Source of the DNA: Gaiellasilicea sp963763755
Lineage (GTDB): Bacteria; Actinomycetota; Thermoleophilia; Gaiellales; Gaiellaceae
Assembly (NCBI GenBank): GCA_963763755.1
Contig: CAVXQE010000002.1
Coordinates: forward strand, 186,001 to 250,000
DNA length: 64,000 nucleotides
Direction: 5' to 3'
A program made the translations under genes and the position numbers. The notes under the pieces were generated by a model. The model made no database searches, was not told the origin of the DNA, and was given only the letters and a program-made list of their open reading frames with translations. The stretch's first letter is position 1, and every line of letters starts with the position of its first letter. This document shows positions 1-10,153 of the stretch, one piece after another.

Positions 1-960
1 GTAACGCCAGTTGATCGGCACGCCGCTGCTCTCGGCGCCGCAGGCTCCGAAGCGCATGATGTTGCTGACGAAGTCCATGTCGGTGCCGGGGCCGGAGCGG
101 TCCCAGATCATGATCGGACCGGAGATCGAGTTGTAGCGGAGGTCGACGTTCGCATAGTCGTCCATCTGGATCGCGTAGGCGTTCCCGGAGGGATAGAAGA
201 AGTTGTTCTCGATCAGGATGTTGCGTGTCATCGGTCCGTTCCCGAGCCACGCGATATGGAGGTTCGCGGTGGCGCCGCGTCCGTTGTCGGCCGTCCCGCA
301 GTTCCGGAAGACGGAGTTTCGGATCGTGATCCGATCGCCGGCGAGGATCTGCAGGCACTCGACGTGCTCTCCCGCGATCGAGCGCCAGTCGTGGAAGTAG
401 ACGCCGTCGAACACGATGTCTCGCGGCGGCCGGTAGTCGGGCGCCCCGCCGTCGTCGAGATGGGAGTGGTAGTCGCACGACGGAGCAGGTGACCTCCCCG
501 CCGATGAACGTGATGTTTGACGCTCCCTGCGTGAAGACACCCCGGTTGCGGACATTCCGGAAGACGAGATGATGCGCGTCGCGCGGGAGCTCGAGGTCGT
601 TCAGAGCCATGCTGCGCACCTCGACGTATGACGCGAACACCTTCAGGGCGGCAACCAGCACCTTTTGGTTGCCGGTTGGGCGGAAGATCACGTTCGGCTG
701 GGAACGGCCGGTGCGAGCATTGATTATCTGTTCGCGATAGGTGCCGCCGTCGACGTTGACGATTGCGCCCGGCCGCGCGAGTGCATAGGCGCGGTCGAAG
801 CTCGCGCATGGCGTTGAGCGCCCGCACCGGCTCGCATCCGAGCCCGCTGGACTGATGTACAGCAGCTGAGGGGACGGCGCGGCCGACTTCGACGCGGCGT
901 CTCCGGCCGGGAAGGCGACGACCACCACGAGCGTGGCAAGAAGGAGGGGCCAGCCGAGTG
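1..960 (-). CDS. Secreted right-handed beta-helix protein, C-terminus cut by window edge, frame broken
   Basis: Read on the minus strand across shifted frames, this gene starts with a hydrophobic signal-like stretch (LGWPLLLATLVVVVAFPAGDA). Next comes the opening typical of bacterial beta-helix proteins: ISPAGSDASRC, then CASFDRAYALARPGAIVNV. Later come stretches such as FDGVYFHDWRS, HVECLQILAGDRITIRNSVF and IENNFFYPSGNAYAIQMDD. They match the proteins at 3097-5610 and 10698-13367, so this is a short paralogue without FN3 or LamG domains. Such helices usually bind or cleave acidic polysaccharides; no catalytic residues can be assigned here. No clean ATG was found upstream of the signal-like stretch, so the start near 960 is approximate. 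The C-terminus lies left of the window. Confidence 0.75.
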
Positions 961-1059
961 AGCGCCGCGCGACGATCGGGGCAGAGTACCAGCGTGTTCC
1001 GACTGATCTCGCGGGCCGGGGTCGTCAGGCCACCTGGTTCGAGAGCGCGTGTGCGCTGC

Positions 1060-1784
1060 TCAGGAGGGCTTGACGGCGACGGCGTAGGTGCGTCGTCCCA
1101 GGAGATTCGGCATTCGCGTTTCCGCGCGCTTGTAGAAGGCCGACGAGCGCCCGTCGAGCCGTTGCCCGATCTTCGGCGTGTCCGCGAGGAACGCGCCTGC
1201 GTAGCCGTGAACGTCGGCCTCGAAGCCGGCTTGGGTGAGCATGCGGTGCATCGTCTTCGGCGTGAAGAACCGAATGTGCGGATCGCGCCAGGGCTCTTGG
1301 ATCGACTTGTCGTCGCCGAGCGGATCGAAGCGACCGAGCAGAAGGAGCTCGAGCCGGCGGCGCCAGTACGCGACGTTCGGAAGCGACAGGAACAGAATGC
1401 CGCCAGGTTCGAGGACGCGGTAGAACTCCGCCGCGGCCTTCTGCGGCTCGAACAGATGCTCGAGGACTTCGATTGCGAGAAGGCCGGCGAACGAGCTGTC
1501 GGGGAAGGGCAGATCGCAGGCGTCGGAGATGACGCTCGCATCGAGCCCGTTCGCCTGGGCCTGGGCGACCGCGGTTTGGGAGATGTCGACGCCGTGATAA
1601 CGGCACCCGTGGTCTCTCAGCCAGATTCCAGACGTGCCCCCGTCCCCGCAGCCGACGTCCAGCCAGGCCTCGTCGGGCCGGGCGTGGCGTTCGAGGACAG
1701 CCGCCAGTTCGGGGAAAGGTCTCGACGGGTGGGGTTGAAGCCGTCCGCGGTCCAGTAGCGGTCGTAGTAGGCCTTCGTCGTCAC
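1060..1784 (-). CDS. Class I SAM-dependent methyltransferase, frame broken
   Basis: The reconstructed protein of about 240 residues contains DVGCGDGGTSG (motif I, SAM binding), then VDISQTAVAQAQANGLD, FAGLLAIEVLEHLFEP (motif IV region) and the typical VLEPGGILFLSLPN strand. It ends with YKRAETRMPNLLGRRTYAVAVKPS. This is the Methyltransf_11/23 type often found in lipid- and glycan-modification clusters; the substrate cannot be read. A GTG at 1784 followed by TTKAYYDRYW looks like the start and directly follows a TAG. The reading frame changes at least twice, around 1710 and 1250. Its neighbours are a beta-helix protein and a divergent GT4, so a role in modifying a surface sugar is plausible but inferred. 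Confidence 0.8.
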
Positions 1785-1900
1785 CTACTTGACGATGTCG
1801 GAGTGGAGTCGGAGTGCCACCCCCGAAGGAATAGTCGAACGGTCAGAGCGCCTCGGGTTCCTCGCCCCGCGACGCGTCTCTGCTCTGTAGACGCTTCGAT

Positions 1901-3069
1901 ATGCACGTTCTCTACAGCTTCCCGGACGCTAGGGCGGCCGGTATCGGCACGACCGCCTACCATCAGGTCAGGGAGGTAGCGGCGCAGGGCGTCGAGCGTC
2001 ACGCTCTACTGCACGAGCCTGCAAGCCGAGCTGCCGCCGAAGGCGTGCGGGTCGTGCAGACCCTGTCGCTCGCGGGGCGGCGCATTCCGCACCGCGTGCT
2101 GGGCATCGACCGCAGCTATCGCTACCACGATCGTCGCGTCGCCGCTGGCCCTGCGCCGTCTCGGATCGAGCATCGACGTGGTTCACACGTGGCCGAAGGC
2201 CAGCGTTCATACGTGTCGGGCCGCACACAGGAATGGAATCCCGTGTCTTCGGGAGGTCCCGAATACGCATACCGGGCACGCTTTCGACGTGGTGGCGCAG
2301 GAGATCGAGGCGCTGGGCTGGCTCCGCTCCGTGGCCACTCGCACACGTTCGACGCCGCCGTGCTCGAGCGCGAGGTGCTGGAGTACGAGACTGCCGACGC
2401 GCTGCTCGTCCCCTCCGAGTACTCCCGGCGGACGTTTCTCGAGCGCGGAGTGCCGAGCGAGAAGCTCGTGCTGCACAGCTATGGCTTCGACGCGGGACGT
2501 TTCTTCGCTTCCGGCAACGAGCACCGCCCGAAGGGCAGGCCGTTCACGGCTATCTTTGTCGGACGGTGCGAGCCACGGAAGGGCCTGCACCACGCGCTGC
2601 GCGCCTGGCTCGACTCGGGCGCCTGCGAGGGAGGCCGCTTCGTCGTGTGGGGTCGTTCGCTCCGCGTATCGCGAGGCGATCGAGCCGCTGCTCGCGCACC
2701 CGAGCATCGAGGTCCGTGGGTTCGTGGCCGATCCGTTCGCGTTGATGAGGGAGAGCGACGTCTTATTCTCCCCTCGATCGAGGAAGGCAGTGCGCTCGTC
2801 ACGTACGAGGCGCGCGCGTGTGGGTGCGTCCTCGTGGTATCGGAAGCTACGGGTGCGCGTTGCCGGATGGTGTCGACGGCCATGTCCACCCGCCGGGCGA
2901 TGTCGCGATGCTGACGGAGCACCTGAGGCGTCGCCTTCGCGATCCGGAGCTCTTCGCGCGCTTCCGCGCCGCCACGCTGGCGGCGACCGAGCGATCTCAC
3001 CTGGGAGGCAGCCGCGCGGGAGCTCGTGGAGATCTACAGAGGGCGGGTCGGCGAAGACGAGAGCCCTGA
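1901..3069 (+). CDS. Glycosyltransferase family 4 (GT-B fold), frame broken
   Basis: The start is ATG at 1901 (MHVLYSFPDA), followed by GIGTTAYHQVREVAAQG, the usual glycine-rich N-terminal loop of GT4 enzymes. Downstream the frames give VHTWPKA, VLEYETADALLVPSEYSRRTF, then VGRCEPRKGLHHALRAW. The nucleotide-sugar binding E-x7-E motif follows in LPSIEEGSALVTYEARACG. These mark a retaining GT-B glycosyltransferase that moves a sugar from a nucleotide donor onto a growing glycan. At least four frame changes occur, near 2140, 2230, 2660 and 2860. The end at 3069 (GEDESP, stop) is the one that fits before the convergent gene whose stop lies at 3097. Donor and acceptor cannot be predicted. Confidence 0.83.
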
Positions 3070-3096
3070 TCGAGAGTCGCGGGGCCCCTCCTCAGG

Positions 3097-5610
3097 TCAG
3101 TACGCGCTCGCGTCGGGACCGCGCGTGAACCGGCCGGCCGGCGGCGTCCAGCCGCTGGGTGCGCTGCCGGTGTTGCCGCAGAAGGTGTTGCCGGTACCGA
3201 TCGGGGCGTCGAATCGCGCTACCGAAGTGGTAGTTCGTACCTTCCGGCATTGACCGGGGCGAGGTCCCTGCGGTCTGCCGCGATGTAGGTCCCGTCATGC
3301 TCTAGTGCCGACCGGGGGGCCGAAGCGTTGCCCGGGCGCGACACGTTCCCGTCCGTCGGGCGGGAGGGCGACCACCAGTCCGGGTACTTGAAGAACACGT
3401 CCATCACCGCGCAGTTCCGGAGGTGGAGTTGCGGATGATCAGCCCTCCGGCACCTCGATGTCCGCGCACTCGGTGTGCACGCCGCTGGTCTTGAGGACGA
3501 CGTCGTGGAAGAGGACGTTGTCGAAGACGATGCCGGCGCCATCGACGAGCGCGCCCTTCTGATCGGCGACGTTGCCGATGCTGCGTTCTTGAACGTAAAC
3601 GGCTCGCCGCCGTTCTCGAACAACGCACCATCGGAGCCACCGAGCATCGCCATCTGCGCATCAACGTTGATCCCGTCGAAGATCAGGTTCGGCGAACGGA
3701 AATGGATCTGCCGAACAGCGTTACCCGGCTGACCCTTGAACGTCAGCGCCTTCGCTGCCACCGCCCTGAGAGGAGCCCGTGCCGCCAGCAAAGAACTGGG
3801 TCGGGTACACGCCCGAGCCGACCGACACCGTATCGCCCGAACCCGCAACCTCATAGGCACGAGCGAACGAGCGGCACGGAGCAGCCTGCGTGCAGGCAGC
3901 CGCATCAGAACCACTCGGCGACAGATACAAGTTCGCCGCAGGAGCCGCAGGGAGGCGGCGGAGGCGGCGTACAAGCAGCCGTGGTAGCAGACATCGAGGC
4001 CTTGGCGGAGCGATTGCCTGCCGCATCGAACGCGTCGACGGCAAGCCCGTAGTTCGTCCCACAGGACAGGCCCGAGAACGTAAACACCGTTCCCAGAGCG
4101 CTCGAAACCAATGACCCACCGTTGTAACGTCGATACCCGGTCACGGCCACATTGTCGGTCGAAGCATCCCACGCGACCGACGACGACGTCTGCGTCGTCC
4201 CGGTCCCGCGCAGGTTCCCGGCCACGGACGGGGCCTTGTCCGACGGCGGCGGGCAGGGGCTCGTAGCGGCGGTGAGCGTCGCCTTGTTCGAGCGGTTGCC
4301 GCGGCGTCGTAGGCGTCGATGGCGAATGTGTAGCTGCTGCCGCAGGCAAGGGCGGTGTAGGTGTGGCTGGTGGCGGTGGTGTTGGCGATCAGGCTGGTGT
4401 TTTGGTAGCGGCCGTAGCCTGTGACGGCGGTGTTGTCGGTGGAGGCGTTCCAGCTGAGTGCGAGGCTGGTGGTGGTCGCACTTGTCAGTGTCAGGTTGGT
4501 CGGTGCTGTCGGCGCTGTCGTATCGCCACCCGCTGCACAAGCGCTGGTCGAACTCGTCGCGCCGTCTTCCCGGAGCGGTTACCCGCCGCGTCATAGGCAT
4601 CCACCGCAAGCGTGTAACTCGTGCCACAGGCAAGACCGGTGTAGGTGTAGCTGGTGGCGGTGGCGCTTGAGAGCAGGGTGGTGTTTTGGTAGCGGCTGTA
4701 GCCGCTGACGGCGGTGTTGTCGGTGGAGGGGTTCCAGGCGACCGCGAGTGAGGTTTGGGTTGCGCTGGTGGTTTGGAGGTTGGTGGGTGCGGTTGGGGCC
4801 TGGGTGTCGGCCGGCGGCGGCGGGGGGGTTGTGCTGGTGGCGACCGGGGTTGCCATGTCGGTTTTGACCTCGGTGGGGGTGAGGGCGCGGTTGAAGACGC
4901 GGACGTCGTCGAGTGAGCCGTTGAACCATTCGGGCCAGACGGCGTTTCCGCCAGGCGTAGCGGCGAGTTGGAGGTGCGATCGCGCCGGTCTGGGCGCGGG
5001 TTGCGACCTGGACGCCGTTGCGTAGACGCGGATCGTGACGCCGTCATCGGTGGTGGCGAGGCGTGTCCAGCTGTTTTTGGGTAGTGCGGTGGGCGCGTTG
5101 GCGCGCTGATCGCCACCGACTTGGACGTGGCCGCTCGGGCCGGAGGCGCCGTTGTGGGCGTAGAGGGCGTAGGCGAGGTTGCCGGGCTGCTCTTTGATCA
5201 GCGGCGGTTCTCCAGCGGAGCCGAGGCTGCTGGGGGGACCCAGGCCTCGAGCGTCATCGCGCTCGAGAGGTCAAGCTCGCGGAGTCGGCTACGGTGACCC
5301 AGTCGTTGACACCGTCGAAGCGCAGAGCGGCCCGTTCTTGCCCGCGGTTGTCCAGGCGGCACCGGAGATCGTGCCCGTGTTCGCGTTGCCGGAGTCATCG
5401 CGGAGGCTGCGCCGCTGCCGGCATCAAAGCCGTAGGCGGCAACCAGTTCGGAGCGGCTGCGCTGGCGAACGAGCCTGCGCCGGCAGCACCGGCCAGACAG
5501 ACAACGAGAAAACACCCGAGCAGCAGGCGTGCGCCAGGAACCAGCCTGACAATCCTCGAACGCGGATCAGTCGCAGTGCTACCAGTCACTTGCGGAAGCG
5601 TGCTGTGCAT
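3097..5610 (-). CDS. Secreted LamG / 3x FN3 / right-handed beta-helix surface protein, frame broken
   Basis: The start at 5610 (MHSTLPQ) has an AAGGGAA ribosome site and a strong signal segment (LLLGCFLVVCLAGAAGAGSF). Then come one LamG (concanavalin-like) domain opening with ELVAAYGFDAGSG, about 5440-4880, and three FN3 domains with the repeated phrases TDNTAVTGYGRYQNTS and YDAAGNRS, about 4840-3960. The C-terminal beta-helix opens with LYLSPSGSDAAACTQAAPC, about 3930-3100. It ends in GRFTRGPDASAY and a TGA at 3097. About 830 residues. LamG and FN3 suggest glycan binding and spacing; the helix suggests acidic polysaccharide binding or lysis. Several single-base frame changes interrupt it. 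About 400 bases of its FN3 region are almost identical to DNA at 11799-12199. Confidence 0.8.
4245..4639. repeat. Copy A of a ~400-bp near-identical FN3-coding DNA repeat
   Basis: By eye this stretch matches 11799-12199 almost base for base in the same orientation, including silent positions. Both encode the same FN3 pair inside two different beta-helix proteins. Divergence begins abruptly at 4640, after the shared GTGCCACAGGCAAGACCGG. Conservation at silent sites points to recent duplication or gene conversion. Confidence 0.75.
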
Positions 5611-5683
5611 TGAGAAGTTCCCTTCGTCTTGGCGAGCCGCCCAGCACGCAGTGGTCTTACTTCGAAATCGAACTCGGGCCAAC

Positions 5684-5740
5684 TAGGCCCTGCTTGATCG
5701 GCCAGCTAGGTCCTCTTTGGGGTGTCAGTAGGCCCTCTTG
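5684..5740. promoter_or_regulatory. Three spaced direct repeats in a divergent intergenic region
   Basis: The 233-base gap between the beta-helix gene (minus) and the GT2 gene (plus) contains three near-identical 12-base units: TAGGCCCTGCTT at 5684, TAGGTCCTCTTT at 5707 and TAGGCCCTCTTG at 5729. The spacing of 22-23 bases is about two helical turns, so a protein bound to each would sit on the same face of the DNA. This is typical of an operator array, and the location between divergent surface-glycan genes fits. No binding protein can be named. Confidence 0.4.
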
Positions 5741-5843
5741 TGTCGTTTGTCGGTCAGGCGAGCCGAATACTTGAGACCCGAATGCCTCGCTGGAGGGATG
5801 CCATAGCGGGGCAAAGCGAACCCCGCGGGGTCGCGAAGCCCGG

Positions 5844-6830
5844 TTGTTACGCTCGAAACATGTCGCCGTCGACGTCGTTGTCGTCTCGTACAACAGCCGC
5901 GACGAGCTTCGCGGCTGCGTGGAGCCGCTCTCGGCGCTCCCGGCGCGTGCACGTCATCGTCGTCGACAACGCGTCGCCCGACGGGAGCCTCGAGGCGGTC
6001 GGCGGACCTGCCGGTCGACCGCGATCGCGCTCGAGCGAAACGGCGGCTTCGCGCACGGCTGCAACGCCGGCTGGCGAGCGGGGTCGGCGCCCTACGTGCT
6101 CTTCCTGAACCCCGACGCGCGCATCGACGCCGAGTCGCCTCGACGCGCTCGTGCGGGTGCTCGAGGAAGCACGCGGAGGTCGGCGCCGTCGCGCCGCGCA
6201 TCGTCCACGCCGACGGCAGCCTCGACTACTCGCAGCGCCGGTTCCCGCGACTGCGCTCGACGTACGCCCGGGCGCTCTTCCTGCACCGGGTCTTTCCGGC
6301 GGCGTACGTGGACGGACGAGCTGGTCCGCGAGCCGGCAGGCCTACGCGCGCCGAGCTACGCCCGACTGGGTCTCCGGCGCCTGCCTCCTCGTGCGCCGCT
6401 CGGCGCTCGAGGAGCTCGACGGGCTCGACGAGGGCTTCTTCATGTACTGCGAGGACATCGACCTCTGCCGGCGGCTTGCGCGCCGCCGGCCACGAGCTGG
6501 TCTACGAGCCCGACGCGCGGTCGTCGCGCACGAGGGCGGCGCCTCGGCGCCACGGCGCGTCGCTGCTGCCCGTCCTGGCGGCGAGCCGGATCCGCTACGC
6601 GACGAAGCACCGGAGCCGGCTCGGCTGCGCTGCTCGAGCGCGGCGGCGTCGCGCTCGAGGCGCTGACGCACGTCGTCGTCTCGCAGGGCGGCCGGCGCTG
6701 CCCGGGCCGGCCACGCGCGGTCGCTGCTGCTAGCGCGTCACGAACCGGTCGCAGAGCTAGCCGTCCGGCTAGGTCCGCACGACGGCGCTCTGGCCGAACG
6801 GGCGTCGCCGCGGCTGCGGTGCGCGACTAG
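5844..6830 (+). CDS. Glycosyltransferase family 2 (rhamnosyltransferase-like), frame broken
   Basis: The conserved start of the fold is VDVVVVSYNSRDEL, then VIVVDNASPDGSLEAV, ERNGGFAHGCNAGWR and YVLFLNPDARI (the DxD-type metal site as NPDAR). Further on are WVSGACLLVRRSALEELDG and FMYCEDIDLCRRL, the ED acid pair of WbbL-type GT2 enzymes. It should transfer a sugar, often rhamnose, onto a lipid-linked intermediate on the cytoplasmic face. TTG at 5844 is the best in-frame start seen; the end at 6830 lies 14 bases before asnB. Several frame changes occur, for example near 5935 and 6140. It is the first gene of a tight plus-strand run of five (GT2, asnB, GT2, PssD-like, PssE-like). Confidence 0.82.
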   Translation: MLRSKHVAVDVVVVSYNSRDELRGCVEPLSALPARARHRRRQRVARREPRGGRRTCRSTAIALERNGGFAHGCNAGWRAGSAPYVLFLNPDARIDAESPRRARAGARGSTRRSAPSRRASSTPTAASTTRSAGSRDCARRTPGRSSCTGSFRRRTWTDELVREPAGLRAPSYARLGLRRLPPRAPLGARGARRARRGLLHVLRGHRPLPAACAPPATSWSTSPTRGRRARGRRLGATARRCCPSWRRAGSATRRSTGAGSAALLERGGVALEALTHVVVSQGGRRCPGRPRAVAAASASRTGRRASRPARSARRRSGRTGVAAAAVRD

Positions 6831-6843
6831 CGTTCGACGAGCT

Positions 6844-8779
6844 GTGTGCGGAATCTGCGGAGTCATTCAGGTGCGGGGCGAGCCCCGCCCCGTCGTCGCG
6901 CCGGACGTCCTCGACCGGATGACCGACGCGATGACGCATCGCGGGCCGAACGACCGCGGGACGTACGCGCGCCGACGGCGTCGCGCTCGGCGTCCGCCGC
7001 CTGAGCATCGTCGACGTCGAGGGCGGCCACCAGCCGTTCGCGAACGAGGACGGCACGCATCTGGGCCGTCCAGAACGGCGAGCTCTACAACCACGACGAC
7101 GATCCGCGGCGCGCCTCGGCGGCCGCGGGCCACCGCTTCCGAGACGCGCTGCGACACGGAGATCATCCCGCACCTCTACGAGGACGCGGGCACCGCGCTT
7201 CCCCGAGCAGCTGCGCGGCAAGTTCGGCATCGCGGTCTGGGACGGCCGCGAGCGGCGCGCGGTGATCGCGCGCGACCGGCTCGGCGTCAAGCCGCTCTAC
7301 TACGCCGAGGTCGGCGACCTGCTCGTCTTCGCGTCCGAGCTGAAGAGCGTGCTCGCGAGCGGGCTCGTCGAGCACCGAGCTCGACTACGAGGCGATCGAC
7401 GCCTACCTGACGCTCGGCTTCGTCCCCGGCCCGATGACGCCGCTCGCGCGGCGTCCGCAAGCTGATGCCCGGCCACCGGCTGATCGTCGATCGACGCGGA
7501 GTCGCGCATCGAGGCGTACTGGTCGTACCCGGAGCCCGCGCCGGTCGAGATGACGCCTCGACGAAGCCGGCGAGCGCCTGCTCGCAGGTCTCGACGAGTC
7601 GGTGCGGCTGCGGCTGATGAGCGACGTCCCGCTCGGCGCGATGCTGAGCGGCGGCCTCGACTCGAGCGTGATCGTCGGGCTGATGGCGCGGCACATGACG
7701 CGAGCCCGTCAAGACGTTCTCGGTCGGGTTCGCCGAGGCGGGCGAGGGCAACGAGCTCGCCGACGCGCGATTCGTCGCCGAGCACTTCGGCACCGACCAC
7801 CACGAGCTCGAGCTCTCGTTCGCGGAGCAGACCGTCGACCTCGCGGAGCTCGTCTGGTTCATGGACGAGCCGCTCGCCGACCTCTCGTCGCTCGGCTTCC
7901 TCGCGCTCTCCGAGCTCGCGGCCAGCGACGTGACGGTCGCGCTGTCGGGCCAGGGCGCCGACGAGCTGCTCGGCGGCTATCGCAAGCACCGCGCGGCGGC
8001 GATCGCGGGCACCTGGTCGCGCCTGCCGGGCCCGGTGCGCGTCGGTCGGGAGCCGCGGCTTGCGACGCGCGCCGGCGCGGTTCGGCCGTGCCTCGCGGAC
8101 GCTGAACGCGGCCGATCCGGCCGAGCGGCTGCTCGCGGCGAGCGGCAGGATCGAGCCCGGCGCTTCGGCAGCGAGCTCGTCCGCGGGCCGCTCGCCGAGC
8201 TCGACGGCGGACGCCGCGCTCGCGGATCGCGCGCGAGCGTCTCGGCGGCGTCGGCGACGACCCGCTGCCCGCCGCGCTCTACCTCGACGCGCAGCTCGGC
8301 CTCGTCGACGACATGCTCCACTACTTCGACCGCGCGTCGATGGCGCATTCGCTCGAGGTGCGCGTTCCGTTCCTCGACCACCAGCTCGTCGAGTACTGCG
8401 CGACGATTCCCTCGCGCCACAAGGTGCGGCGGCTCGACACGAAGCACGTGCTGAAGCGCGCCGCCCGCGGGCTCGTCCCCGACCGGATCATCGACAAGCC
8501 GAAGATCGGCTTCTTCCACACGGCGGTCGACGCCTGGTTCCAGGCCCAGACGCGCGGCGCGATCAGCGACTACCTGCTCGGGCCGAGCCCGCGCTACGCC
8601 GAGATGCTCGACCGCGGCGCGGTCGAGCGGCTCGTGCGCGGACCACGCAGCCGGAACCGACACGAGCAACGGCCGCGTCCTGCTGTCGATCCTGATGCTC
8701 GAGGTCTGGCTGTCGTCGTACCTGCCGCGCGCACTCGGCGCCGGCGCGCCGGTGCGCGAGACGCGTCACGGTCAGATGA
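6844..8779 (+). CDS. asnB: Asparagine synthase (glutamine-hydrolysing) family, surface-glycan cluster type, frame broken
   Basis: GTG at 6844 begins MCGICGVIQ; Cys2 is the nucleophile of the class II glutamine amidotransferase domain. MTHRGPND, QNGELYN and GVKPLYYAE follow. The synthetase domain shows the SGGLDSSVIVGLMA PP-loop, MDEPLADLSSLG and LSGQGADELLGGYRKH, and ends in MAHSLEVRVPFLDH and KHVLKRAARGLVP. About 640 residues, the usual family length. The reaction uses glutamine and ATP to amidate a carboxylate. In polysaccharide loci such paralogues often amidate a sugar acid or other precursor instead of aspartate; which one is not readable. About ten single-base insertions break the frame (for example near 6971, 7050 and 7373). 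The stop overlaps the next ATG by ATGA at 8776-8779. Confidence 0.87.
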
Positions 8780-9672
8780 TCCGCTCGTACGCAGTCGTCA
8801 CGCCGGCCCGGGACGAGGCGGACAACCTGCCGCGGCTGGCGGCGAGCCTCGCAGCGCAGACGATCGTGCCGCGAGTCGTGGTACGATCGTCGACAACGGG
8901 TCGACCGACGGGACGCTCGAGGTCGCCAAGCGCGCTCGCGGCGGAGCACGACTGGATCAACGTCCTCTCGCTGCCGGGCGCGTCCGCGCCCGACCGCGGC
9001 GCCCCGATCGTGCGGGCGCTGCAGGCCGGCATCGCGGCGCTCGAGCACGACCCGCCCGAGATTCTCGTCAACGTCGACGCGGACATCTCGATCGAGCCCG
9101 ACTACTTCGAGCGCCTGCTCGCGAAGTTCGATGCCGACCCGGCGCTCGGGATCGCGAGCGGCAGCGCGTTCGAGCTGCGACGCGGCGCGTGGGAACAGCG
9201 CTTCGTCACCGGGAGCACCGTCTGGGGCGCGTCGCGCGCCTATCGCTGGGAGTGCCTCCAGGAGCTGCTGCCGCTCGAGGAGCGCGTGGGGTGGGACGGC
9301 GTCGACGAGTTCAAGGCGAACTCGCGCGGCTGGCGCACGATCGCCTTCGAGGAGCTTCCACTTCCGGCACCACCGCCGCGAGGGCGAGCGCGACGGCACG
9401 GCCTGGCGGGCGCGGCGCGAACCAGGGCAAGGCCGCCCACTACCTCGGCTACCGGCCCTGGTACCTCGTGCTCCGCGCGCTCTGGAACGCGCGCCGCGAG
9501 CCGGCGGCGCTCGGGATGGTGTGGGGGTATGCGGCCGCAGCGTCGACGGCGCGCCGAGCGGAGCTCCGACAACGAAGCGCGCGCGTACCTGCGCCGCCAG
9601 CAGAGCCCGCGGAACCTGCGGCGTCGCGCGCTCGAGGCTGCGGGCCGGCGCAACCAGCCGGAGCTCAGATGA
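8776..9672 (+). CDS. Glycosyltransferase family 2
   Basis: MIRSYAVVTPARDEADNLPRL starts at ATG 8776, overlapping the asnB stop. WVVVDNGSTDGTLEVAK follows after one frame change, then EILVNVDADISIEPDYFERL with the DAD metal-binding triad. The rest is long-range GT-A sequence (SGSAFELRRGAWEQR, GWDGVDEFKANSRGWR) and a C-terminus of AAHYLGYRPWYLVLRAL and YLRRQQSPRNLRRRALE. About 295 residues. It is an inverting GT-A enzyme that adds a sugar to the repeat unit. Frame changes occur near 8885, 9360, 9420 and 9555. It ends with TGA at 9672, sharing ATGA with the next gene, so translation is probably coupled. Confidence 0.85.
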   Translation: MIRSYAVVTPARDEADNLPRLAASLAAQTIVPRVVVRSSTTGRPTGRSRSPSALAAEHDWINVLSLPGASAPDRGAPIVRALQAGIAALEHDPPEILVNVDADISIEPDYFERLLAKFDADPALGIASGSAFELRRGAWEQRFVTGSTVWGASRAYRWECLQELLPLEERVGWDGVDEFKANSRGWRTIAFEELPLPAPPPRGRARRHGLAGAARTRARPPTTSATGPGTSCSARSGTRAASRRRSGWCGGMRPQRRRRAERSSDNEARAYLRRQQSPRNLRRRALEAAGRRNQPELR

Positions 9673-10153
9673 GCCGTGTCGCACCGAGCCGGGCCGACGT
9701 CCTGCTCGTCTGCTCGTCGGGAGGGCATCTCCAGCAGATGCTCGCGCTGAAGCCGGCCTGGGAGCCCGTACTCGCACGTGTGGGTCACATTCGACAAGAG
9801 CGACGCCCGGTCGCTGCTGCGGGACGAGCACGTCGTGTACGCGCACTCGCCGACGAACCGGAGCCTCAAGAATCTCGCTACGCAACCTCGTGCTCGCCTG
9901 GCGTACGCTCGGAGCGTCCGTCCTCGCGTTCTGCTGACGACGGGCGCAGGCGTCGCCGTTCCCTTCGCGTGGCTCGGCCGGCTGCAGAGGCGTGCGGATC
10001 GTCTACGTCGAGAGCTTCACGCGGATCGAGGGGCCCTCGCTCACGGGCCGGCTCGTCGGCCCGATCGCGCATCGCGCCTACGTGCAGTGGCCCGAGATGG
10101 AGAGTCTCGTCCCCAAGGCGCGCTACGCCGGGAACGTGTTCGCTCGGCCATGA
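9669..10153 (+). CDS. Alg14/PssD-like glycosyltransferase subunit, frame broken
   Basis: ATG 9669 gives MSRVAPSRADVLLVCSSGGH, the glycine-rich motif of the N-terminal half of a split GT-B enzyme (Alg14/PssD/CpsF). It goes on with LQQMLALKPAWE, VTFDKSDARSLL, YAHSPTNRSLKNL and TTGAGVAVPFAWLGRL. RIVYVESFTRIEGPSLTGRL and AYVQWPEME, both highly conserved in this family, follow. The protein (about 160 residues) anchors the complex at the membrane and needs the partner encoded next. Single-base changes break the frame near 9770, 9885 and 9985. It ends at 10153 with ATGA overlap to the PssE-like gene. The D-E order is the usual one in exopolysaccharide loci. Confidence 0.85.

Noticed and set aside
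228..1541. A long open frame on the minus strand covering 437 codons
   Set aside because: It runs across two different genes in the wrong frame (low-complexity Arg/Ser/Pro translation), while the correct frames show a beta-helix protein and a methyltransferase.
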